From Odiellus spinosus (lineage: Eukaryota > Arthropoda > Arachnida > Opiliones > Phalangiidae), in the NCBI GenBank assembly GCA_963920705.1, contig OY987232.1:5769200-5833199 (forward strand): a DNA stretch of 64,000 nt, in the 5' to 3' direction. The notes under the pieces are model-generated. The model did not search any database. It had not been told where the DNA came from and saw only the letters and a program-made list of their open reading frames with translations. Each line of letters begins with the position of its first letter. Position 1 is the first letter of the stretch. Shown piece by piece: positions 55,920 through 64,000 of the stretch. The translations under genes were made by a program, and so were the position numbers.

Positions 55920-56070
55920 TTTTTTGATTGGTCCATCAAATTTTATAAGTCTTGAAAAACTAGTTGGCACGTGTAAAATTAGTTTTTGATTGGTCAATTC
56001 ATAAAAGATAGGATTTAGCTTTGATACAGGCAAAGTGCACGTGTAATCTAACTTCTGATTGGCTATTTCA
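55920..56070. promoter_or_regulatory. Divergent promoter region with repeated CCAAT and CACGTG boxes
   Basis: ATTGG (CCAAT on the minus strand) occurs at 55927, 55989 and 56058, each after a 'ctaa..tttttg/cttctg' stretch. CACGTG E-boxes lie at 55968-55973 and 56038-56043. Together they form a ~65-bp repeated module between divergent TATA boxes (minus at 55804, plus at 56129). An arrangement of this kind suggests a shared enhancer-promoter for the two arms. An ORF covering this stretch (55806-56081) is explained by the repeats. Confidence 0.55.
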
Positions 56071-56128
56071 ATAATAGACACTTTAGGTCCGCGAGGTAAA
56101 CTCCTTCAGTTTTATCCCTGAAATTTAC

Positions 56129-56136
56129 TATAAAAG
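56129..56136 (+). promoter_or_regulatory. TATA box of the spliced plus-strand gene
   Basis: TATAAAAG in 'ttactataaaaggctttcg', 96 bp before the ATG at 56232. Confidence 0.65.
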
Positions 56137-56231
56137 GCTTTCGTAATCATTGAAAAGATATCCATAGTTTGATTAAACTTACAACTCGAAGTTTTCTTTT
56201 TTCACCGTCACTCAAAACAACAAGAAGTACC

Positions 56232-58026
56232 ATGGCTTTTTCTGCTGGTAAGTTTTAGTTTTTGCATTATGAAAATATTCTTCGGTTATAGTTTTATGAT
56301 CCCTTTAAAGCTGTCTATAGCATTAAGAATATAAATATAACTCTAGATCTAAACTTATCCGGACCAATGTTGTATTAGTACGTCAACCAAGAATGTTATA
56401 GTTACTTAAAAGCAGATCTATAACAGATAGAAATTTAAATTACATGAAATAAAAGTCATAATGAGTGAGAAAAATATTTTTATTGTAGTATTATCAAGAG
56501 TATATAATGTACATGAGATCTCAAATGGATCAACATAAGTTTATCTGCTATTCTAGGCTAGAGAAAGTTCATTTTACTAGTCTAGGATAGAGAAAGACCA
56601 TAGACAAAGGCCATTAGTTTATTTTAGTATAGATACAATACATGTGAGAGAAAAGACCATTTTACTATACTAGGATAGACAGAAATCCATTTCTAGTGTA
56701 TACAGAAGTATATTTTATTAGACTATAGTATCAATTTACTAAGATTGTGATTTCTCTGAAGTTTAACCACGCATGAATATTTGCTTGGGATAGAGTCAAT
56801 GCGCCCAACAGCTGCGACGCTAAATGATGAAGGTGTTATGAGGTACAAGGCTTGTCTTTGCTAGTTTTGTTCCAATTCCTGACAAGCGTGTTTTATGACA
56901 TTGGCGGCCGGAGATGAGGATAGAGTCTGGGAGGTGTCGATTTATTTAAACTGCGAGTCACTGAAAAAAAGCAGCATGCATATTAAATAGAATTAAACCC
57001 TAGCTAAATAGATATAAAGGGATAGATGGGTAATAGGTTATTTTAGAAACGTGAAAGCTAACATTAATGGTTAGTTAATTAAAAATAAAAAGAAAAAGCT
57101 AAAAAAAGTTAGTGAATTTAAAATAAAGTTAAAAGCTAGAAAGGTTTAGTTAAATGGTAAAGCTAAAAGCTAGAAAGGTTTAGTTAAATGGTAAAGCTAA
57201 AAGCTAGAAAGGTTTAGTTAAATGGTAAAGCTAAAAGCTAGAAAGGGTTAGTTATAATGGATAGTTATAGGGGATATAAATTTAGAGGTACCAAGGAAAA
57301 TGGAAAGTAATCGCGAGATTATAGTCGCTATCGTTATCCAGAACATTTAAATTGATAAAAATAGGCTCGCCGGGAGACTGGATAACCATAGCGACCAGAA
57401 GTTCGTGAAAGCGGCATTCGGGATTCATGCAATAATAAACTAAATAGGGAAAGGTCCGGATAAGAATCTCGTAGTTTAATTCGACCGATTGACAGAAAGA
57501 GCAGGTGGGATTTTCAGGAAATCTGCAAAGAAACAAAATTTTAATGTTAATTTTTCTAATTTTAGATTCATTGAAGAAATCCCTGGTAGTGGACGCCCTT
57601 TTCATGCAAGGGAAGGAAGTATTTAATAACAGACGCAGTAAGTTGGATCAAACGTACATTGTTAAAGAGCTGTCAACACATAAATTTGAACAACTTGGGG
57701 ATGAGAAATGGGGCACTAAAAGCATACATTTTGCTAGTTATAGAGCCCCATACCCGAAAACAGCTTTATCCCCAAAAATACGTCGTGTAAACCACTATGT
57801 ACAGAATCAGCTGATAGGTGTGGCTTGGGAGTATGGTATGCTAGATTATGGACGTTTAGCAGTGCATTGTTCCGACCCAAAGTTTAAAAACTTTGATCGA
57901 ATTTTTGTAAAAGGATACGAAAAAAAGTCATATTATAGGAGACCTGTTTCAAATAGAATGTTTGGATTTGAACCGATGGGATTGTCCCAAATTAGAAGGG
58001 GCTTCAAATCCCTGTTCTATTCATAA
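56232..58026 (+). CDS. Spliced accessory gene, two exons, unknown product
   Basis: Exon 1 (56232-56247) starts in a strong Kozak context (accATGG) and ends at CTG/GTAAGT. Exon 2 (57566-58026) follows the acceptor TTTTTCTAATTTTAG and keeps frame, giving 158 residues. Exon 2 reads SLKKSLVVDALFMQGKEVFN to a stop at 58026; the later part contains FDRIFVKGYEKKSYYRR. The 1318-bp intron holds a 34-bp minisatellite. No signal peptide or membrane segment. I do not recognise the family. A TATA box, donor, acceptor and phase all agree. Exon 2 lies wholly inside an intron of the opposite-strand gene. Confidence 0.65.
57125..57265 (+). repeat. 34-bp minisatellite in the intron, ~4 units
   Basis: 'ggtaaagctaaaagctagaaaggtttagttaaat' repeats head to tail with little change. 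A looser repeat around 'ctaggatagagaaagacca' lies at 56560-56720. Confidence 0.9.
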
Positions 58027-58542
58027 AATTAGTAAAGCAAAGTGTACCAGGGAAGCTTGCAGATATTACGCCGAGTATATCCTACAAAATCCCACCATAA
58101 CAGCCCATAAGACCCCAAACCCTTAAAAACCATAATAACAATTTAAATACCTGATATTATCAAGAGGGTTTTGATCCTCATCTTCATAATACCCTTCCCT
58201 TTCCTCTAAATCCTCCCTTTCGAGGGGTATCGTGTCATCCGAGTCGTACCCCTCTTCCGCAGCGGCTGCCCACCTAAAAACAAATAGAAAAAATGTAAGT
58301 TTCCCTTTAAAATCCGGTTTATGCTATTTACGCCGCATTTTCATTTTGAAGTTCGGCCTCTATATCTTCTTCCATCTCTATGTCTATAAGAGCCTGTTGG
58401 TGAGCCGCTAGTACTCCCTCCGGCCAGTCTTGTGCGTACCCCCAACTACGTTATATAGTTAATTTAATTCGGATAACACTTGAAAATAAAATTGTAAAAA
58501 TACTTACATTTGTTCGGGATTCTCATGACGGCACATTTTCAT
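57282..58542 (-). CDS. Spliced zinc-ribbon accessory gene, four exons
   Basis: Minus-strand exons: 58508-58542 (ATG start), 58332-58445, 58151-58273 and 57282-57522. Donors are GTAAGTA, GTAAAT and GTATTT; acceptors are AACGTAG, TTTGTTTTTAG and TTTCTTTGCAG. All junctions keep one frame, for 170 residues. Exon 3 is very acidic (EEGYDSDDTIPLEREDLEER). Exon 4 carries CSFC, then YYCMNPEC (C-x2-C-x20-C-x4-C), a zinc-ribbon-like unit. The 58959-59357 protein has the same Cys pattern and flanking HYCLTPTC, so they are paralogues. A TATATAAAG lies 74 bp upstream. The role is unknown; a DNA- or protein-binding regulator is plausible. Confidence 0.68.
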
Positions 58543-58615
58543 TTGGTTTTAAAATAAGTGATTCGAATATAATCTTTTCGTTGAATAGAATGATTATTTT
58601 GTAGAAATTAGCCGG

Positions 58616-58624
58616 CTTTATATA
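58616..58624 (-). promoter_or_regulatory. TATA box of the four-exon gene
   Basis: TATATAAAG on the minus strand in 'agtatataaagccgg', the same octamer as at 55804. Confidence 0.7.
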
Positions 58625-58902
58625 CTAGATTAACTCAAGGTTATTTTATATTATCTAGTTATATAGTTATATTCGAGTTTTTTCTTAAGAAATACATTTT
58701 TTAATGTATGATCACGTGAATAATAACTATGTTAAACATTTCCCAACTTAGTTTAATTATCATATCAGAAACTCTTAATGCCTTGAATACTTTTATAGTA
58801 AAATAAGTTGAATATATTTATGCCCTAGAGGATCTAATATTTTCAATATGATACACGCCCTTGTAAAAAAGTAATTAACTTTTTAGGGCAATATATACTT
58901 TT

Positions 58903-58910
58903 TATATAAG
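58903..58910 (+). promoter_or_regulatory. TATA box of the 58959 gene
   Basis: TATATAAG in 'ttttatataagcccgag', 49 bp before the ATG. Confidence 0.65.
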
Positions 58911-58958
58911 CCCGAGATTTGAAACGCTCTTTAAATATTTTAATTATAGTTAGATTAC

Positions 58959-59357
58959 ATGTTAAATAGAAAGAAAAATCTTGACATACATATTGATTTC
59001 GTTATAGATTTTCATCTAAGGCGAAATTATCGTGGAAAAAAAATCATAAAAAGGAATGAAGTGGTGCTGTGTCCTTCGTGTGATCAAGTAACCCTGTGTT
59101 TAAGCGTTAATGACGGAATTGTACATTATTGTTTGACCCCGACTTGTTATGTCTTCAAAGAGGCAGTTTATTTGCAGAAAGAAAATATTCTTTTGACGCA
59201 AATGTCAAATCCACCATTAGAGTATTTGCCGGTAAATGACATATGCGTCAATGTTAAGGTTTTTTGTCCGTCGGAACTGAGGTATAAAAAGCCTTGTGTC
59301 GTTTTTGAAAGGGAGAATAAAGTTAACTATAACTGCTGTCGCTATCCCCTTGATTAG
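58959..59357 (+). CDS. Zinc-ribbon accessory protein, paralogue of the four-exon gene
   Basis: 132 codons from ATG. A basic N-terminus leads to VLCPSCDQVTLCLSVNDGIV and HYCLTPTCYVFKEAV (C-x2-C-x16-C-x4-C). The rest is mixed, with a Cys-Cys near the end. The pattern around the Cys pairs (I/L-V-x-Y-C-x2-P-x-C) matches exon 4 of the gene at 57282-58542 but is encoded without an intron here. Divergent transcription from the two paralogues, 0.4 kb apart, suggests inverted gene duplication. Function unknown. Confidence 0.65.
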   Translation: MLNRKKNLDIHIDFVIDFHLRRNYRGKKIIKRNEVVLCPSCDQVTLCLSVNDGIVHYCLTPTCYVFKEAVYLQKENILLTQMSNPPLEYLPVNDICVNVKVFCPSELRYKKPCVVFERENKVNYNCCRYPLD

Positions 59358-59369
59358 TCTTATGGTAAC

Positions 59370-59552
59370 AACCTTTCCATTCCTATTCTTCTCTAACGTT
59401 ATCCTTTCCTTTCCGCTCTTATTTTAATTTGTTAATCCTCACTTACTTTGACCTTTCCATCAGCCTGTCCTTTCTTCGCTTTAACTTGTTAATCCTTTTT
59501 AACCTTTCATCCCTATCCGAATCCCATATCTAGCCTTATATCTCTTTCACAA
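59370..59552. other. Pyrimidine-rich spacer
   Basis: Runs of 'cctttcc', 'ttaatcc' and 'tttaacctttcat' repeat across 180 bp just upstream of the 59553 gene. There is no TATA box. This could be a non-canonical promoter or a splice-acceptor tract. Confidence 0.4.
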
Positions 59553-60320
59553 ATGTCAGGGGATAAATTTACTTCCTTTTCTTGGACGTATAACTGTGGG
59601 GATATAGAATATGTTAAAGACAATCAAAAATTTAAAGTGCCGCGGTTAGGTACGCTGTGTCTCATTGAGATTGAACATAACCGTGAACAGTATGGTGAGA
59701 GATTCCAACATTTAATAGAAAAAATTGTGTCTATTGAAATGTTAAAAAACTTATGTCTAGACGAGATTATAGTTGAACTATCTGTTTCAGTTAGTCTAGC
59801 TTTTCACGTGGTTTATCGGATTTATTCGCGAGATTCCGGTGAACGCGTTATATCAAGAAACTGTGAAAAAGGAAGAATTCACAAATATAATCCCAGTGAA
59901 GAATGTCAACATGTTCAAGAAACTGATATTGTTTTGGGATATGTTTGTCACGATGTCAAGGCCGCTGAAGCTGTTTTGCATACAGCGTTAATTAAAATAT
60001 TATATCAATTTCATTCTACAATAACAGTCAAGAATGTGCAAACGATAAATGCCAGCCCTGGTTCAGGCTTTCATAAAAACGCCATCAAATTAATAGAACT
60101 AAAACGGACTTCTGCCCTTTTGAAAATATACGGATGTCAATATAAGGATAAAGACAGGTTTTTGTCGTGTATGATCAAACCTTTTAATTATGACCCCCGG
60201 GAGAAAATTTTTTCTAATGACTTAATTGAAGATAAAAGTCTAGATAAAATTTACTTTGATAAATGTCAAGCAGAAGAGGCTGTCAATGATGAAATGTGGT
60301 GTGTTTTAAATTATGAATAA
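59553..60320 (+). CDS. Intact 255-residue accessory protein, unknown
   Basis: An uninterrupted frame from ATG (MSGDKFTSFSWTYNCGDIEY). It is rich in Glu, Lys and Ile, with scattered Cys/His and no signal peptide or membrane segment. It is one of the longest intact genes of the Polinton, next to the last membrane gene. I recognise no family or catalytic motif. Its intact state, when capsid and polymerase genes are broken, is worth noting. Confidence 0.6.
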   Translation: MSGDKFTSFSWTYNCGDIEYVKDNQKFKVPRLGTLCLIEIEHNREQYGERFQHLIEKIVSIEMLKNLCLDEIIVELSVSVSLAFHVVYRIYSRDSGERVISRNCEKGRIHKYNPSEECQHVQETDIVLGYVCHDVKAAEAVLHTALIKILYQFHSTITVKNVQTINASPGSGFHKNAIKLIELKRTSALLKIYGCQYKDKDRFLSCMIKPFNYDPREKIFSNDLIEDKSLDKIYFDKCQAEEAVNDEMWCVLNYE

Positions 60321-60346
60321 AATACAACTATGTTAAACAAAACAAT

Positions 60347-60718
60347 TTATTGCTTTTCATTTAATTTTCCATATATCTTGAGGCATGGAAAATAATAAAA
60401 CCGACTTTCTCTATAAAAATACTCTGAGATTTTTACAGGAACTAAAAACAATGTTTTTAAAGCTTCGTATCCGTAAAACAAAATCCAAAATAAAGGTGAA
60501 CATGTTACCAAGAGACAATGTGGAACGTTTGTTAATAAAGAAACACAAAAAGCAATTGGTAGTGATATGGGTAACAAAAATATAAGGACTAGAGCGACGA
60601 ACCAATTTGGTGGAATTTGAAGAAGCAGTACAATGAAAATCCCAGTTAACAATAACCAATAGTCGATCAGGATATCGAGAGTAAAAGTTAAAAACGAGTC
60701 AAGATCCAACATCTTCAA
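60347..60718 (-). CDS. Terminal multi-pass membrane protein
   Basis: 123 codons. Hydrophobic segments LDILIDYWLLLTGIFIVLLL, WFVALVLIFLLPISLPIAFC and CLLVTCSPLFWILFYGYEAL are followed by a polar tail. It is convergent with the 59553 gene and faces away from the right TIR. The derivative at 21.9-22.3 kb preserves its start, so this is a stable component of the family. A viroporin or membrane-remodelling role is only a guess. Confidence 0.6.
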   Translation of the reverse strand: MKMLDLDSFLTFTLDILIDYWLLLTGIFIVLLLQIPPNWFVALVLIFLLPISLPIAFCVSLLTNVPHCLLVTCSPLFWILFYGYEALKTLFLVPVKISEYFYRESRFYYFPCLKIYGKLNEKQ

Positions 60719-60874
60719 AGTTTGGGTTTCCGAGTTTAAATGACGTTTAACTGAAGGGTGTTTTGTTTGATATATTTAAAGTCACGTGATGTTTTAAAAA
60801 TGACGTCGGAATGACGTTGATATGAGCCTAGAATTCTACCGATAGTGTGTTAAAACTTTTGTCATTTTTGGAAA

Positions 60875-61259
60875 AATAAAGGAGCAGGGACGGAAAAATG
60901 AAAAATTGTGTCAGTCCTCCTTGAAAATGGGTTTTTCGACCGGGGGTTAGGCCGGGTCAGACTGGACGGCCGGGCTGGGGCTAATTAGGCCAATTTGTTG
61001 ACGGATGAGGTCATTTGTTGACGGATGAGCTGTTGACGGATGCGCTGTTTGTTGATTTTGGGGGCGGGGCTAATTAGGTAAATTTATAGCCTTTGGGGGC
61101 GGGGATGATGCTAATTTGTTGACTGATGACGTCATTTGTTTTTTTTAGGGGCGGGGATGATGCTAATTTGTTGATTTGATGACGTCATTGGTTGTTTTGG
61201 AGGGGGGGTGGAAAGATAAAAGTGTTTTCCCCCTAATAAAAGTATAGGAATAAACTACT
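60875..61259. repeat. Polinton right TIR
   Basis: Inverted counterpart of 40646-41000. It contains several near-copies of 'ttgacggatgagctcatttg' and 'gggggcggggatgatgctaatttgttg', giving internal short direct repeats of about 50 bp. CRE-like TGACGTCA sits at about 61126 and 61181. Confidence 0.93.
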
Positions 61260-62256
61260 GAGATAAGAATTTGATATCGCACGCTTGGGTTTACTTGTTC
61301 AAGAGATGTGTATAAGACACGCTTCGGTGGAAACCAAACACTGTGAACGTCGTCTATCTATTTATAAAAATTAAATCAATTGATGTAAGTAATTGTCTTA
61401 TTTTTATTCCCCACCATACTAAAAAGTACTAAAAAGTACTTATTTAACTTTAGAATATGTGTTGCATAATAGAAGGTAATTTTCTTCGTGGAAACGATGA
61501 ATACATCGTAAAAGAACTGGCGTTTTACAATATAGATACAGTTTAAAATAGAGTATTTCACTTTAAAGCACCGTTCCCATACCGAGATCTGAATTGTAAA
61601 GATGTGCGGACCAACACCTGGATTTCACGTAATATTTGTAACTTGGAGTGGAATGATGGCTAGCGCAACTACAACGACTTATCAACTATAACTAAACAAA
61701 TATCTATCAAGGCGGAGAAGTTTTTCGCTAAGGGATTAGATATGTGTATTATTTTCTCTAAACTTTTAAATAAAAGTGTGGAAAATTTGGAGGATAATGA
61801 TTGTCCCAAATATAACTCTTTAATTAAATACGGGTGCGAATTTTTTTGGAAATATCACCATAAAAATGTAAATTGCACCTTGTTCAAATCCAGACAACTA
61901 GTTGGCTATTTCATCGAAAAAAATCGACCAACAATAAAAATACTTATTTCAAAGATATTTTATTTTTATTTCAATTTCCAAAACTATACAAAAAAATATA
62001 TTTACACGTATTTGTAATAAACTCCCAATAACGTTTCATTAATCCTTTATTTTAATTTATTTAATATTTGAACACGTTTATTATATTCTTATAAACACTT
62101 CAAACCAAGAATGAACCCACTCACTAGAAAAGTTTCCAATGTGTATTCACTCATCTTCTAATCTACCGCCACCACCACCAACTTCAAATTAAATCGATAT
62201 TGGAAAACGTTTTATCAATCTATTATTGTTGACGTTAGGAAACGTCGCGAAACTGG
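61260..62256. other. Right flank of the Polinton; no firm gene
   Basis: AT-rich. A 91-codon plus-strand frame (61742-62017) begins MCIIFSKLLNKSVENLEDND and ends in a low-complexity YFYFNF/YTKKYIYTYL tail; it is weakly supported. Confidence 0.3.
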
Positions 62257-62346
62257 GTGTTTGGTATAAAAACCTTTGAATATCATCAAAATTTATCCAT
62301 TCTCTCCATACTTTTCACCGATCGAGTTCCTGAAGTCTTAAAAGTC

Positions 62347-62706
62347 ATGGATCTGAAAGCTGGCGTAGTAAATATGAGTGAAACCAAACAATTACTCGGA
62401 TTCACCGTACGGGAGAATAAAATTTCTTTCCGTATGCTGGAGGTTCTTATTCTGAAATATAAAAATTGGTTTAAACGTGATACATACGTCGACCATGTTA
62501 AAAAACATATTGACGTACATTTGGCCACTCACGTCGTTATCGCCAAAATTTTCGAGAGATTGGGGCCTGAGTCCCATAAATTTATTAAAGTAGGTTCATT
62601 TTCTAAAATTACATACAATTCCATATTTTTAAAATATATATTAAACGAAATTCCATATTTGTTTATTTTACAGATTGAGGCGAGAACACCTGGTGTTCAG
62701 CACTAA
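62347..62706 (+). CDS. Small lysine-rich gene, possibly spliced, unknown
   Basis: From ATG at 62347 the frame reads MDLKAGVVNMSETKQLLGFT and continues with helical, Lys/His-rich sequence to HKFIK. There a donor (AAA/GTAGGT, about 62591) and an acceptor (TTTATTTTACAG, about 62673) flank an 80-bp AT-rich stretch. Splicing keeps frame and adds ten residues to a stop. Unspliced, the frame is also open. No family is recognised. A Lys/Arg-rich out-of-frame stretch follows. Confidence 0.4.
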   Translation: MDLKAGVVNMSETKQLLGFTVRENKISFRMLEVLILKYKNWFKRDTYVDHVKKHIDVHLATHVVIAKIFERLGPESHKFIKVGSFSKITYNSIFLKYILNEIPYLFILQIEARTPGVQH

Positions 62707-62955
62707 ACGAACCAGACTACGAGGAGAGAAGAGACGTCCTGAGGATCAGGGGGAAAAAACCAAAAAAAAAATTTCAAATAACGAATTTGAAACTATGATA
62801 GCTAAAAATCTGTAAATTGATAATAAAATTCGAATATTTCACTTGAAATAAATTGACAAATTTAATGTTTTTATCACACACTTCAAATCCATGATTTTAT
62901 CAAATTCTATTAGAAGCGTACGAATACTCACTCTTTAAAAATAGTTAAACTCTAC

Positions 62956-63110
62956 GGTTCTACAATTCACACGATGAAATGTTTTCTTAAGCGATATGTT
63001 TGAAAGAATTTAGTAGTATTTTATAAAATAGTCAAGCTCTGGTTCTACAATTCTATCCTTGAAACGTTTTCTTGTACGATATGTTCGAAAGAATTTAGTC
63101 GGTTGGACGT
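62956..63110 (+). repeat. 85-bp duplication covering the first zinc finger
   Basis: 'ggttctacaattc...gaaatgttttcttaagcgatatgtttgaaagaatttagt' at 62956 recurs at 63041 as the working finger-1 sequence. The upstream copy is decayed, with a TGA at 63001, suggesting loss of an extra finger or an ancestral start region. Confidence 0.65.
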
Positions 63111-63957
63111 GTTAAAACGTCATGTTGGTAGTAAACATGGTGATATAAAATTTAGTTGTGAAGTGTGTGCTTATTCTTTTTCGAGGAAAGATAGTTTGAA
63201 ACGTCATTCACTAATTCATCGGATGATTGTAGAAAGCGCAGCTATTAGTTCCAACAATCCATCGATTCCTATAACTACGGATTTGGCTATTCCATCCACA
63301 TCGAGCGGAATTTACAACTCATTCAACACTCAACCCATCTCATCCATATCTTCACCATCTAACTCACCTAACTCACCCACTCACACCAACAACCGTAGCG
63401 ATGATTTTATAAATTTCGACGAACTCGATTTTGATGAAAATGAAAATGTATCTCTAGATACCGAAGTGTCGGAAGCTTTGGGTGGAGCGGTCGTTAGTTC
63501 TCGCTACACACTGTCTGAAACTATTGTGGACGCGCACCATCTCATCCTTAAAATTCCAGGATGTCTTACTGAATATTTGGAGCGTCGTTTACGGTTAAAA
63601 TATGGGATTAAATGAATGTTAATCATCCGCGCTCGCTTTACACGTGAAGTTGGGGAAGGACAAACCGTTGAAGTTAATCCATATTTTCTGAGTAGAGCAG
63701 TTGCAACATTGTCGCCAGAAGAAATATCAGATCAAATTGCGGCCGAGAAGCGGATCAGTAAAGCGATGGAGGAATTTCAGGGTATGGGTTCTGGATTTGT
63801 AATTCAAAAAATAGAATTTATTCAAGTGGATTTCATACAATATTTACCACTGGTTGGAGGCACCTATATCAAACTACCTGATGAAATTACGAATACTCGT
63901 GGAGTGTTGAATGTAAGATCTACAGACGACATAAGTGTTTCTTATGATGTATTTTAG
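63004..63957 (+). pseudogene. C2H2 zinc-finger protein with PolB-polyprotein-type N-terminal domain; one in-frame TGA
   Basis: The frame is open from 63004. Two C2H2 fingers follow: CTICSKEFSRLDVLKRHVG and CEVCAYSFSRKDSLKRHSLI (about 63073-63220). Then comes a Ser/Pro/Asn-rich linker, an acidic stretch and a helical block, to TGA at 63613-63615. The same frame resumes at once (MLIIRARFTREVGEG) and reads GMGSGFVIQKIEFIQVDF, then YLPLVGGTYIKLPDEI. This matches, from memory of the family, the region preceding the polymerase in large arthropod C2H2-PolB transposon or virus-like polyproteins. It ends at 63957, close to the window edge, so any polymerase would lie beyond. Confidence 0.5.
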
Positions 63958-64000
63958 CCCACCTTTATCCAATCAATACCGACCAAGACCGGGTGAACAA

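Larger units (their letters stand above)
40646..61259. mobile_element. Maverick/Polinton (adintovirus-like) element, 20.6 kb, with complete termini
   Basis: AGTAGTTTATTCC at 40646 and its complement ending 61259 begin terminal inverted repeats of about 350 bp. Inside are the hallmark genes: protein-primed PolB, retrovirus-like integrase, adenovirus-type protease, FtsK/HerA-type packaging ATPase, a penton-like protein and a double-jelly-roll major capsid protein. Added genes include BIR and PPP1R15-like proteins and apparently spliced accessory genes. Flanking 6-mers (ATAAAA and GAGATA) do not match, so no target duplication is preserved. Frameshifts and stops in the core genes mean this copy is defective. 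Confidence 0.93.

Noticed and set aside
55806-56081. 91-codon minus-strand ORF with NQKL-type repeats
   Set aside because: It coincides with the CCAAT/E-box repeats and the accessory-gene TATA box, so the apparent protein repeats follow from the promoter repeats.
40640-61265. Target-site duplication of the Polinton
   Set aside because: The six bases outside each end (ATAAAA and GAGATA) do not match. The ends are still sound because the TIRs stop together and the derivative at 22789 ends at the same base.
43492-63615. Recurrent in-frame TGA as recoding (selenocysteine or altered code)
   Set aside because: Other genes here use TGA as an ordinary stop, no SECIS-like structure was seen, and TAA and TAG stops also interrupt frames. 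Mutation (for example CGA to TGA) is simpler.

Overview
The window is nuclear DNA from an arthropod, most likely an insect. It has GT-AG introns, host-like TATA boxes, TTAGG/CCTAA-like tracts and AT-rich intergenic DNA. Most of it is mobile and virus-like elements of several ages (Ty1/copia, Ty3/gypsy, BEL/Pao, a LINE fragment, an ISL2EU/Harbinger-like transposon, a Tc1/mariner, MITEs and a Maverick/Polinton). Almost every element is broken, so this is accessory, repeat-dense chromosome. Everything here was read by eye; no alignment or search was run.

Left part (1-12 kb). Positions 1-3,476 on the minus strand hold four phase-compatible exons that read like the channel part of a divergent ionotropic receptor and run off the left edge. 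Old repeats follow, then a decayed copia element (about 7.1-9.7 kb) and a 2.2-kb non-autonomous transposon with GACTCCGAC ends (9,839-12,040).

Nested block (12.1-24.7 kb). A fold-back transposon with ISL2EU/Harbinger-type transposase pieces (12,149-20,690) was split by a gypsy retrotransposon (15,082-20,603, target duplication ATACC). It abuts a deletion-derivative Polinton (20,691-22,789), which abuts a BEL/Pao integrase region. That region is itself interrupted by a reversed LINE 3' end.

Middle (24.7-40.6 kb). This holds MITEs and dispersed repeats, possible host exons near 29.3-29.7 and 32.2 kb, and a near-identical 3.28-kb tandem duplication (33,124-39,566) with 119-bp sub-repeats.

Polinton (40,646-61,259). 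A 20.6-kb element with about 350-bp terminal inverted repeats carries capsid genes and an integrase on the plus strand, an adenovirus-type protease, and a compact minus-strand cluster. In transcription order that cluster is a small accessory gene, protein-primed DNA polymerase B, a BIR (IAP-like) protein, a 64-residue protein resembling the PPP1R15/GADD34 core, the packaging ATPase, two structural-type proteins and a membrane protein. The right third contains what appear to be spliced, TATA-driven accessory genes, including two zinc-ribbon paralogues. Capsid, protease, ATPase and polymerase genes all carry frameshifts or stops, so the copy is not intact. A palindromic mariner pair sits between integrase and protease. 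The BIR and PPP1R15-like genes suggest that the parental virus blocked apoptosis and eIF2-alpha-mediated translational arrest.

Right edge (61.3-64 kb). A small unknown gene is followed by the start of another gene: C2H2 fingers, then a domain resembling the N-terminal region of other arthropod transposon or virus-like PolB polyproteins. It runs to the window end.
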